Position numbers and translations under genes: made by a program | Assembly (NCBI GenBank): GCA_964473045.1 | Contig: CAYYMX010000088.1 | Coordinates: 1 to 5,286 of the forward strand | DNA length: 5,286 nt | Direction of reading: 5' to 3' | From: CAYYMX01 sp964473045 | Lineage (GTDB): Bacteria > Pseudomonadota > Alphaproteobacteria > Methylaequorales > Methylaequoraceae | Notes under the pieces: generated by a model | Told to the model about the DNA's origin: nothing | Databases searched by the model: none | What the model saw: the letters and a program-made list of their open reading frames with translations, nothing else | Shown: piece after piece, positions 1 to 5,286 of the stretch | Layout: each line of letters opens with the position of its first letter | Position numbering within the stretch: the stretch's first letter is position 1

Positions 1-886
1 ACATAAATTTGGAGTAAAACAAAGAGTAAATTTATTAGAAAAGTCTTTAGATTCACATACTCTAGTAATGTCAGCAACTCCAATACCAAGAAGTTTGTCC
101 TTTGTTATGTATGGAGAAGTCTCCATTTCAAATATAAAAACAAAACCAGAAGGCAGAAAAAAAGTGGTAACATCAATTATAAGTAATAGCAGATTTTCTG
201 AACTCTTAGCTGGAATTAAAAGAAAATTAAGTAAAAATGAACAGGTTTTTTGGATTTTACCCTATATAGGAGATGAGGTTGAACAAAATACTTATGAGAC
301 CGTACTATCTAGATTTAATTTTTTAAATAAGAAATTCAAAAATATTACTACATTAGTTCATAGCAAGATGTCGAAAGAAGAAATAGAGAAAAATATGAAT
401 GATTTTAAAAGAAAAAAGAAAATGATAATGGTTGCAACAACAGTTATAGAAGTTGGGATAAATATCCCTGGAGCAAGTTTGATGATAATTGAATCTGCAG
501 ATAGATTTGGTCTTGCACAGCTTCATCAATTAAGAGGAAGAATCTCAAGAAATAAATTAACGTCACATTGTGTTTTAATTCATAACTTTAATCTTTCTAA
601 AACATCTAGAAATAGATTATTAATTCTAAAAAACTCTGATGATGGATTTGAAATAGCAGAAAAAGATCTCCTATTAAGAGGTACCGGAGATATACTGGGT
701 ACAAATCAAACAGGCTTACCTAATTGGAAGTTCTTTGAACCTTTACATGATTACGAATTAATAGAATTAGTTAAAAAAAATTGTGAAATTTTATTAAAGG
801 ATTTCAGTTCAAATAAGAAAAAAATCAATTTTTTAATTAATGTTTTCTTTAAAGATAAAAACCTTAAGAATTATCTTTCCGCTTAG
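1..886 (+). CDS. recG: ATP-dependent DNA helicase RecG, C-terminal part (5' end outside window)
   Basis: RecG is a superfamily 2 helicase that remodels stalled replication forks and branch-migrates Holliday junctions. The frame is open from base 2, so the ATG at 68 is internal; about 294 residues are visible, against roughly 690 in the usual protein. The first in-window codon is the His of the DEQH Walker B box, followed by FGVKQR. Motif III is MSATPIPR (window residues 23-30). Motif V is TTVIEVGINIPGASLMIIES (146-165) and motif VI begins QLRGR (176-180). The C-terminal RecG translocation region contains LLLRGTGDILGTNQTGLP (about 223-240). Motif VI reads QLRGRISRN where RecG usually has QLRGRxGRG, so two glycines are replaced. 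The gene ends in TAG at 884-886, overlapping the convergent DUF502 gene by 23 bp. Identification as RecG rather than Mfd rests on the LGTxQxG segment and the family spacing. Confidence 0.95.
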   Translation, partial: HKFGVKQRVNLLEKSLDSHTLVMSATPIPRSLSFVMYGEVSISNIKTKPEGRKKVVTSIISNSRFSELLAGIKRKLSKNEQVFWILPYIGDEVEQNTYETVLSRFNFLNKKFKNITTLVHSKMSKEEIEKNMNDFKRKKKMIMVATTVIEVGINIPGASLMIIESADRFGLAQLHQLRGRISRNKLTSHCVLIHNFNLSKTSRNRLLILKNSDDGFEIAEKDLLLRGTGDILGTNQTGLPNWKFFEPLHDYELIELVKKNCEILLKDFSSNKKKINFLINVFFKDKNLKNYLSA

Positions 887-1487
887 TATCTAATTGAATT
901 ATTCCAGCAGAAACAATTGTTTTAATAGCATCATCAACATTTACATCTAAATATTTTAAATCCTTATATGGTACCAGTAATAGAAAACCAGAGGTTGGGT
1001 TGGGTGTTGTTGGTATAAAAACGTTGATAAGTTTAGTCTTCATTTTTTTTTTAATTTCACCATCTACTTCACCTGTTGTAAATCCTATTACCCATAAACC
1101 TTTTCTAGGGTACTCAAGCATAACAGCATCTCTAAATGCATTAGAATTACTTTTAAGAACAGTTTCTAATATTTGTTTAGTAGTTTTATAAAAAACTTTA
1201 ACTAATGGAATTCGTTGAATTATTTCTTCAGTTTGTTTAACTATCCAAGAACCAAAAAAATTAGCTGTAATAAAACCAATTATAACTAGAAAAGTAATTA
1301 GTACTATTAGACCTAAGCCAGGTACATCTCTTGGCAAATAATAGTTTGGATTAATATAATAAGGAATTAGTGGAGTTATCCAACTATCAAACATTTTGAC
1401 AAGAGTTTTAACTACCCAAAATGTTACAAATACAGGTGCGGCAACCAAAACACCTGTAAAAAAATAATTCTTAATCTTTTTAAACAT
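864..1487 (-). CDS. DUF502 family two-helix membrane protein
   Basis: This 207-residue protein belongs to the DUF502 (PF04367) family of inner-membrane proteins, whose biochemical function is not established; plant relatives are the COV/LCV proteins. Two hydrophobic segments are visible, at about residues 8-30 (NYFFTGVLVAAPVFVTFWVV) and 57-79. The second is rich in Gly, Ile and Val and follows the Pro-Gly-Leu-Gly turn. A family-like amphipathic stretch follows, with RIPLVKVFYKTTKQ at about 92-105. The soluble C-terminal part carries the hallmark FIPTTPNPTSGFLLLVP (157-173) and ends with a DDAIKTIVSAGI segment (185-196). The start ATG lies 25 nt after the 3' end of tRNA-Lys on the same strand, so read-through from the tRNA promoter is possible. 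No convincing Shine-Dalgarno sequence is seen. The family call is firm, the function unknown. Confidence 0.9.
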   Translation of the reverse strand: MFKKIKNYFFTGVLVAAPVFVTFWVVKTLVKMFDSWITPLIPYYINPNYYLPRDVPGLGLIVLITFLVIIGFITANFFGSWIVKQTEEIIQRIPLVKVFYKTTKQILETVLKSNSNAFRDAVMLEYPRKGLWVIGFTTGEVDGEIKKKMKTKLINVFIPTTPNPTSGFLLLVPYKDLKYLDVNVDDAIKTIVSAGIIQLDTKRKDNS

Positions 1488-1512
1488 TTCTAAATAAATA
1501 AGGTTTTTTATA

Positions 1513-1588
1513 TGGCACGCCCGATGAGATTCGAACTCATGACAACTCCCTTAAAAGGGGAGTGCTCTACCAACTGAGCTACGGGCGC
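1513..1588 (-). tRNA. tRNA-Lys (anticodon UUU)
   Basis: The minus strand folds into a standard 76-nt cloverleaf. The acceptor 5' strand GCGCCCG pairs with CGGGCGT, with a G-U wobble at the first pair. The D arm is GCTC-AGTTGGTA-GAGC. The anticodon stem is CTCCC/GGGAG with loop CTTTTAA, which puts the anticodon TTT at 1553-1555. The T arm is ATGAG-TTCGAAT-CTCAT. The discriminator base is G and the CCA end is encoded (1513-1515). It lies between the cyclophilin gene and the DUF502 gene, all on the same strand. Confidence 0.97.
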
Positions 1589-1603
1589 ATCATTTAACTA
1601 TAG

Positions 1604-1632
1604 GATATAATGAAATTATTTCAGATTAACAA
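1604..1632 (-). promoter_or_regulatory. candidate promoter for tRNA-Lys
   Basis: In the 56-nt gap between the cyclophilin stop codon and the tRNA, the minus strand reads TTGTTA (1627-1632), a 17-nt spacer, then TATATC (1604-1609). Each hexamer matches four of six consensus positions, and transcription would start a few bases before the mature tRNA 5' end. In DNA this AT-rich such matches occur often by chance, so this is a weak call supported mainly by spacing and location. Confidence 0.3.
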
Positions 1633-1644
1633 CAAGAAATTTAT

Positions 1645-2184
1645 TTATTTTTTAACTCTCATTGAAATAATTTTAGTTGGATTACTTAAAACTTGACCAT
1701 TTTCTCCCCTGCCCTCAGAAATTCTATCAATTAGATTCATTCCTTCTGTAACTTTCCCCCAGGCAGTATATTTACCATCAAGAAATGGATGAGTATCATA
1801 ACAAATGAAAAATTGACTATCAGCAGAATTTGGATCTGAACTTCTTGCCATAGAAACTATTCCTCTTTTATGTTTTATATCATTAAATTCAGCTTCTATA
1901 TTTTTACCACTACCACCAGTTCCATTTCCATTAGGATCACCACCTTGTGCCATAAATCCAGAAATCACTCTATGAAAAGTTAAGCCATCATAAAAACCAC
2001 TATTACTAAGTTCTATAATTCTTTTAACAGTTTTGGGAGCTTTTTCTGGATTAGTTTGTATTTTCACTAGACCTGTTTCAAGCACCATATAAATCATTGG
2101 ACTTTCATTAGCTTTTAATTGTGTGAAAAAAACTAAGCAAAAAAATATAAAGATGTGAGATATTTTTTTTAAATAATTTTCCAT
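1645..2184 (-). CDS. ppi: secreted cyclophilin-type peptidyl-prolyl cis-trans isomerase
   Basis: The product catalyses cis-trans isomerisation of peptide bonds before proline and assists protein folding, here probably in the periplasm. Residues 1-25 form a signal peptide: a Lys-Lys N-region, a hydrophobic core (IFIFFCLVFF) and a likely cleavage after LKA. The cyclophilin domain fills the rest of the 179 residues. FHRVISGFMAQGGDPNGNGT carries catalytic Arg72 plus Phe77, Met78 and Gln80, equivalent to human CypA Arg55, Phe60, Met61 and Gln63. RGIVSMARSSDPNSADSQFF and FLDGKYTAWGKV follow. Phe134 occupies the place of CypA Trp121, as in several bacterial enzymes with low cyclosporin affinity. The ATG directly abuts the coaD stop (TAAATG), indicating co-transcription and probably coupled translation. 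Whether it should be named ppiA or ppiB cannot be settled here; the signal peptide argues for a PpiA-like location. Confidence 0.93.
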   Translation of the reverse strand: MENYLKKISHIFIFFCLVFFTQLKANESPMIYMVLETGLVKIQTNPEKAPKTVKRIIELSNSGFYDGLTFHRVISGFMAQGGDPNGNGTGGSGKNIEAEFNDIKHKRGIVSMARSSDPNSADSQFFICYDTHPFLDGKYTAWGKVTEGMNLIDRISEGRGENGQVLSNPTKIISMRVKK

Positions 2185-2697
2185 TTATTTTTTTTCCTTC
2201 ATTTTTTTATTAAACCTTTTTAAAACATTTTTTGGAACAAAACTATCAATTTTTCCATCATGAAAGAAGATTTCTTTAACAAATCTTGCTGAAGTTAGTT
2301 GAAGATTCTCAGAAGCCATTAAAAAAATTGTTTCTATTTCTGGTGCTAATTTTGAGTTCATTCCAGCCATCTGAAATTCATATTCAAAATCCGCAACAGC
2401 TCTCAGTCCTCTAATAATAACTTTTGCTCCTTCTTTTTGTGCATGATCAACAAGAAGTTTGTCAAATCCAACTACTTCTACTGTACAATTTTTAATTTCT
2501 ATTTCACTTAATGATTCTTCAATCATTCTTATTCTTTCACTAATTTTAAAAAATGGTTTTTTGTGAATATTTTCCGCCACACTTATTACTAATTTATTAA
2601 CTATATGGGTTGCTCTAAATATTATATCTAGATGACCGTATGTTACTGGATCAAAAGTTCCTGGATATATTCCCGTTACAAGGCTACTATTATTCAT
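2185..2697 (-). CDS. coaD: phosphopantetheine adenylyltransferase (CoaD)
   Basis: CoaD transfers AMP from ATP to 4'-phosphopantetheine, giving dephospho-CoA, the penultimate step of coenzyme A synthesis in the cytoplasm. Numbered from the ATG at 2697 the protein has 170 residues, close to the usual 160-170. It begins with the nucleotidyltransferase signature TGIYPGTFDPVTYGHLD (8-24), including the (H/T)xGH motif T19-Y-G-H22. AENIHKKPFF (41-50) follows, then the conserved IIRGLRAVADFEYEFQMAGM (94-113) with Arg96 and Arg99, and ETIFLMASENLQLTSARFVK (122-141). An upstream in-frame ATG at 2727 would add ten residues (MIYQRLKFKK) and overlap umuC by 26 nt. I prefer 2697 because it starts just before the fold and lies 4 nt after the umuC stop. 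The gene ends where the cyclophilin gene begins. It is normally essential, so its position behind an SOS operon suggests additional transcription. Confidence 0.95.
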   Translation of the reverse strand: MNNSSLVTGIYPGTFDPVTYGHLDIIFRATHIVNKLVISVAENIHKKPFFKISERIRMIEESLSEIEIKNCTVEVVGFDKLLVDHAQKEGAKVIIRGLRAVADFEYEFQMAGMNSKLAPEIETIFLMASENLQLTSARFVKEIFFHDGKIDSFVPKNVLKRFNKKMKEKK

Positions 2698-2737
2698 TTT
2701 TTTAAACTTTAACCTTTGGTATATCACACCATCTGCT

Positions 2738-2746
2738 AGTATAGCA
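2738..2746 (-). promoter_or_regulatory. candidate extended -10 promoter for coaD
   Basis: Within the 3' end of umuC the minus strand reads TGCTATACT, an extended -10 element (TGN followed by TATACT, five of six matches to TATAAT). Transcription would start near 2731, about 34 nt before the coaD ATG at 2697. No good -35 is present, which an extended -10 can tolerate. The same bases encode the conserved Cys-Tyr-Thr stretch of the UmuC C-terminus, so they may be kept for coding reasons alone. Confidence 0.3.
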
Positions 2747-3916
2747 AGGTGAACAGTAATCCGATTTCATTGACCATTTCATTTTTTTTTTTCCTTCCAT
2801 ACCTCTTCTTAAGTAAAAAAAACCACTCTGGTCTGATGATAATCTTAACTTTCCATCACCAAATTTTCTATTAACTTTATGTATGATTATCATCAAGTCT
2901 TTATCTATTTTTTTTTTTCTTGCATTAGAATCAATAGTTTTATTTATAAATAATGATCTTTGCACTTGATTATCTTTGCAAAGATCAGAGAGTATAATGC
3001 CTACTTTACTATATAGAAAATATTGCTTATAGATTCTTTTAAGTAATAAGTCTGATACTTTCCATATAGTACTTAAATCAGTTGTGGCTTCAGTAAATAA
3101 ATATGAATCAGTATTTTTATACTTTTTTTTATCATAAATTGAAGTTTGCAGAAAAACACTTACAGACTTACATAATAATCTATAACTTATCATTTTTTGC
3201 ACAGCCTTTTGCACGTAAACAATTAATGCATTTTTTATCTCTTTATAAGAAATAAGTTTATTGCCAAATGACCTGGATACACATATTGATTTCTTAGTTA
3301 CTAAGATTGGCTTAACTTTATGACATAAAATACCTCTAAGTTCTAAGATTATTCTGTGTAGAACCACACCTTTTCTTTGCCTAATAAAATCTTCATTAAT
3401 TTTACTAAGTTGCAATCCATTTATTACCTCAATTTTGTTTAGAAACCTTGATAATCCTTTACCTATGCCCCAAATATTTTCAATATTAGTTTTTTCTAAA
3501 ATATATGTTAATTTTTCTTTGGAATTTATTTGTAAGACATTTTTATATTCAAATTTTAGATCAGGATAATCATTTTTTTTTTTTATAACCCTATTGGCAA
3601 TTTTAGAAAGTGTTTTTGTTTTGGCTATTCCTATACTTACTGGAATCCCAGTCCACTTTAATATTTTGGAAGCTAGGTTGTTACAAAATATTTCTTTTCT
3701 ATTAATTCCATCTAAACTAAAAAAGGCCTCATCTATTGAATACACCTCGATATTAAAACAATTTTTTTTTTAAATTTTCATTATTCTATCTGAAATATCC
3801 CCATAAAATGAATAATTGGAGGATAATACTTTAATTTTCCATTTTTTTACTAAATCTTTAATTTTAAAAAATGGTTCTCCCATTTTTATCCCTATTTTTT
3901 TTGCTTCATTTGATCT

Positions 3917-3934
3917 NNNNNNNNNNNNNNNNNN
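3917..3934. other. assembly gap (18 N) inside umuC
   Basis: Eighteen unknown bases interrupt the N-terminal part of umuC. The flanking codons are NNDG followed by TGN on one side and AGA TCA AAT GAA (RSNE) on the other. UmuC proteins have Cys-Val-Ile-Ala between these blocks, which needs exactly ten bases to complete the Cys codon and supply VIA. The N length is therefore probably a placeholder or misestimate, and as written it would shift the frame. Confidence 0.95.
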
Positions 3935-4042
3935 CAACCATCATTGTTTGAAAGTATAATAACAGGCTTATTCAGAAGTTTTGGATTAAATAATCTTTCA
4001 CAAGAAACATAAAAATTATTACAATCCAAAAGACCAATCATA

Positions 4043-4429
4043 TTAATCTTCTAGGCGATGTATAACGTAAGTAACTACTCCCCAAATTTGCACATCAAAA
4101 TCGGAATTTAATTTTATATCGGAATAATTAGGGTTTTCAGACTTTAAAATATAAGTACCAGATTTACCATCTCTAAATAATCTTTTAACAACTAATTCAC
4201 CATTTACTGCAACAATAATGATTGATTGATTTACTGGATTCAAACTTTTATCCACAACAAGTATATCATTATTAAATATACCTATCTTTGTCATCGAATT
4301 GCCAGATACTCTGGTAAAAAATGTAGCCTCAGAATTTCTAATTAAATATTTATTGAGATCTAAATCTTCTTCGATATAATTTTCAGCTGGTGATGGAAAT
4401 CCCGCATTAACTTTTATAGTTTTGACCAT
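4043..4429 (-). CDS. umuD: SOS mutagenesis protein UmuD (self-cleaving Pol V accessory subunit)
   Basis: UmuD is a LexA-like S24 peptidase. RecA-DNA filaments stimulate it to cleave itself to UmuD', which forms the Pol V complex with UmuC. The 128-residue product has cleavage-site region NAGFPSPAENYIEEDLDLNK (8-27), with the scissile bond predicted between Ala9 and Gly10. The nucleophile Ser45 lies in VSGNSM and the general base Lys82 in LVVKRL. Spacing from cleavage site to Ser (36) and to Lys (73) is identical to E. coli (Cys24, Ser60, Lys97). The C-terminus ends VQIWGVVTYVIH, as in the family. Only nine residues precede the cleavage site, against 24 in E. coli, and an in-frame TGA 24 nt upstream of the ATG rules out a longer start. 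LexA is excluded because there is no N-terminal winged-helix domain. A LexA box lies upstream, and umuC follows after 1 nt. Confidence 0.95.
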   Translation of the reverse strand: MVKTIKVNAGFPSPAENYIEEDLDLNKYLIRNSEATFFTRVSGNSMTKIGIFNNDILVVDKSLNPVNQSIIIVAVNGELVVKRLFRDGKSGTYILKSENPNYSDIKLNSDFDVQIWGVVTYVIHRLED

Positions 4430-4462
4430 AGTTTCTTTAAAAAAAATCTCTCATAATTATTT

Positions 4463-4490
4463 ATTATAAGAACAAAAATAGAACATACAA
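4463..4490 (-). promoter_or_regulatory. umuDC promoter
   Basis: The minus strand has a perfect -10 hexamer TATAAT at 4463-4468, preceded by a 16-nt spacer and a weak -35-like TTGTAT at 4485-4490. The predicted start of transcription is about 26 nt before the umuD ATG. The LexA box occupies almost the entire spacer, the arrangement expected for repression by blocking RNA polymerase. The weak -35 and the high A+T background limit certainty; the overlap with the operator raises it. Confidence 0.6.
4470..4484 (-). promoter_or_regulatory. LexA operator (SOS box), alphaproteobacterial direct-repeat type
   Basis: Read on the minus strand, toward umuD, the sequence is GTTC-TATTTTT-GTTC, an exact match to the GTTC-N7-GTTC motif described for alphaproteobacterial LexA. 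Its proximal edge is 40 nt upstream of the umuD start codon, inside the promoter spacer. Position, orientation and the SOS identity of the downstream genes all agree. It also supports an alphaproteobacterial origin, since gamma-proteobacterial boxes have the CTG-N10-CAG form. Confidence 0.85.
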
Positions 4491-4493
4491 GAT

Positions 4494-4521
4494 TAATTAT
4501 TTATTTTTAAATAACTAATTA
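4494..4521. repeat. AT-only imperfect inverted repeat between umuD and the rhomboid gene
   Basis: Thirteen-base arms (4494-4506 and 4509-4521) pair with a single T/C mismatch around a 2-nt centre. It lies between the divergent umuD and rhomboid genes, just upstream of the umuDC -35 region. It could be a regulator's operator or cruciform-prone DNA, but nearly pure A+T palindromes are common by chance in this composition. The rest of the 202-nt intergenic region (4430-4631) shows no gene. Confidence 0.35.
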
Positions 4522-4631
4522 TTTCCGAGGAAATACTACAAAATCTTTTTTTTATTCAAAGAACTTATATTTATAATAAGGCAAGAATTTGATATAGTAG
4601 TGTTTAATATACTAAAGTTATAAAATAGAAA

Positions 4632-5286
4632 ATGATTCCATTATATGATGATAATCCAACAAAAAATACAAGCTATATAAGACTCATAATTTTAATAACA
4701 TGCTTATTAGTATTTTTAACACAACAAACTTCAGATAATAATAATCAATTAATCTTTTTTTACGGTTTTAAACCAGCTTCATTTTTTTATGATTACAATA
4801 AACCAACATTCATACCAATTTTAACAATTTTTACATCAATGTTTATGCATGGAGGGTGGATGCACTTTCTTGGTAATATGCTTTATTTATGGATTTTTGC
4901 TGACAACGTTGAAGACATAATGGGAAGAAAAAAGTTTTTTTTCTTTTACTTAAGTTCTGGGGTTTTTGCAGCAATTTTACAAGCCTCAATCAATATAGAA
5001 TCAACCATACCAATGGTTGGAGCATCTGGGGCTATTGCTGGAATATTAGGTTCATATTTGTACGTATACCCTAAGGCAAAAATCTTAGTTCTTATACCAT
5101 TTATAATTTTTTTTACAATTAGGATACCAGCCTACATATTACTAGTATTTTGGTTTTTTTTACAGTTTTACAATTTTGGGTTAAGTGGAGGTATATCTTC
5201 TGTAGCTTGGCTTGCTCACATTGGTGGTTTTATTTTTGGCTACTTTTATTCAGTTTTAACTATAAAAAAAAAGAAAAAAGGAAAAT
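4632..5286 (+). CDS. rhomboid family intramembrane serine protease (3' end outside window)
   Basis: Rhomboids cleave transmembrane substrates within the lipid bilayer using a Ser-His dyad. The frame is open from ATG 4632 to the window edge (218 complete codons, no stop yet). An in-frame TAG at 4626-4628 leaves this ATG as the most upstream start. The N-terminus MIPLYDDNPTKNTSY is typical of the family. Several hydrophobic segments follow, the first at about residues 16-30. The L1/TM2 motif HGGWMHFLGN supplies His73, His78 and Asn82, matching GlpG His145, His150 and Asn154. The nucleophile Ser132 is in VGASGAIAG and the catalytic His196 in AHIGGFIFG. The visible protein ends in a basic tail (KKKKKGK), so little is probably missing. 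It is transcribed divergently from umuD; substrates are unknown, and no functional link to the SOS genes is visible. Confidence 0.93.
   Translation, partial: MIPLYDDNPTKNTSYIRLIILITCLLVFLTQQTSDNNNQLIFFYGFKPASFFYDYNKPTFIPILTIFTSMFMHGGWMHFLGNMLYLWIFADNVEDIMGRKKFFFFYLSSGVFAAILQASINIESTIPMVGASGAIAGILGSYLYVYPKAKILVLIPFIIFFTIRIPAYILLVFWFFLQFYNFGLSGGISSVAWLAHIGGFIFGYFYSVLTIKKKKKGK

Larger units (their letters stand above)
2702..4041 (-). pseudogene. umuC: DNA polymerase V catalytic subunit UmuC, interrupted by an in-frame stop and an assembly gap
   Basis: UmuC is the Y-family translesion polymerase that joins with UmuD'2 to form Pol V during SOS mutagenesis. The gene starts at ATG 4041, 1 nt after the umuD stop. 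Its N-terminus reads MIGLLDCNNFYVSCERLF, with catalytic Asp6 and steric-gate Tyr11, then VIILSNNDG. Next comes the run of N at 3917-3934. The frame resumes with RSNEAKKIGIKMGEPFF and continues through SSNYSFYGDISDRIM. A TAA at 3770-3772 then interrupts it. The same frame continues with IEVYSIDEAFFSLDG (Asp101-Glu102) and a helix-hairpin-helix (IWGIGKGLSRF). It also contains a beta-clamp-binding QRSLF at about 358-362 and a DUF4113-like end with SPCYTSRW. With ten bases restored in the gap the protein would have 443 residues (E. coli 422). The downstream part could only start at GTG 3745 or later and would lack Asp6, so it is not expected to be an active polymerase. A consensus error is a live alternative to a true pseudogene. 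Confidence 0.88.

Noticed and set aside
1000..1191. Plus-strand open frame of 63 codons
   Set aside because: It lies antisense within the DUF502 gene, whose protein is clearly family-like, and the 63-residue product resembles nothing recognisable.
2698..2727. Upstream coaD start at ATG 2727
   Set aside because: It adds a basic ten-residue extension outside the family's usual N-terminus and overlaps umuC; ATG 2697 begins right before the conserved fold.
2702..3745. Treating the frame starting at GTG 3745 as a complete, shorter polymerase gene
   Set aside because: The GTG is the Val of the conserved EVYSIDEAF block. UmuC sequence continues in the same frame upstream, including catalytic Asp6, so this is a fragment of a longer gene.
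3762..3771. Frameshift or programmed slippage at the A10 tract to bypass the umuC stop
   Set aside because: The coding frame is identical on both sides of the stop, and changing the number of A residues cannot remove a TAA that begins with the T just before the tract.
4561..4575. Second LexA box starting at GAAC 4561
   Set aside because: No GAAC occurs after a 7-nt spacer, so it is a half-site only.
4589..4613. Rhomboid promoter TTGATA with TATACT
   Set aside because: The spacer is only 13 nt, too short for a standard promoter. Another TATAAT at 4572-4577 has no clear -35, so no start is called.
1..5286. CRISPR array, insertion sequence, attachment site, toxin-antitoxin pair or a new defence system
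   Set aside because: No spaced direct repeats or transposase or integrase motifs were seen. Every sizeable open frame is assigned to a known family or is a shadow of one.

Overview
The window is very AT-rich and gene-dense, with overlapping or nearly abutting genes and A/T homopolymers. It looks like a streamlined alphaproteobacterium, most likely of the marine SAR11 (Pelagibacterales) type. Three things support this: the low G+C, the coaD-ppiB neighbourhood, and a direct-repeat GTTC-N7-GTTC LexA box upstream of umuD, which is the alphaproteobacterial form of the SOS operator. The lineage is inferred, because no rRNA or other diagnostic marker is present. An 18-base run of N marks this as a draft scaffold.

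Layout from left to right. Positions 1-886 (+) hold the C-terminal part of recG, a DNA branch-migration helicase cut by the window edge. It converges on, and overlaps by 23 bp, a minus-strand gene for a two-helix DUF502 membrane protein (864-1487). The rest of the left and centre is on the minus strand. In transcription order it runs umuD (4429-4043), umuC (4041-2702), coaD (2697-2185), a secreted cyclophilin (2184-1645), tRNA-Lys(UUU) (1588-1513) and the DUF502 gene. At the right edge a divergent plus-strand gene, 4632 to the window end, encodes a rhomboid intramembrane protease with all its catalytic residues.

The main biological unit is an SOS-type umuDC mutagenesis operon. The LexA box fits between a perfect TATAAT -10 and a weak -35. 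UmuD keeps its self-cleavage site and Ser/Lys dyad but has an unusually short N-terminal arm. umuC is the most notable gene. Its full-length reading frame can be reconstructed and aligns residue for residue with E. coli UmuC at the catalytic positions, but it carries an in-frame TAA at the codon equivalent to Leu88. It also contains the assembly gap, whose 18 Ns do not fit the 10 bases the protein family predicts. Either polymerase V is a fresh pseudogene here, or the consensus is wrong next to an A10 tract.

coaD (coenzyme A synthesis) and the cyclophilin are housekeeping genes placed directly downstream of the SOS operon. A candidate extended -10 element inside the 3' end of umuC could give coaD its own transcription. 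I found no CRISPR array, insertion sequence, attachment site or wholly new system.
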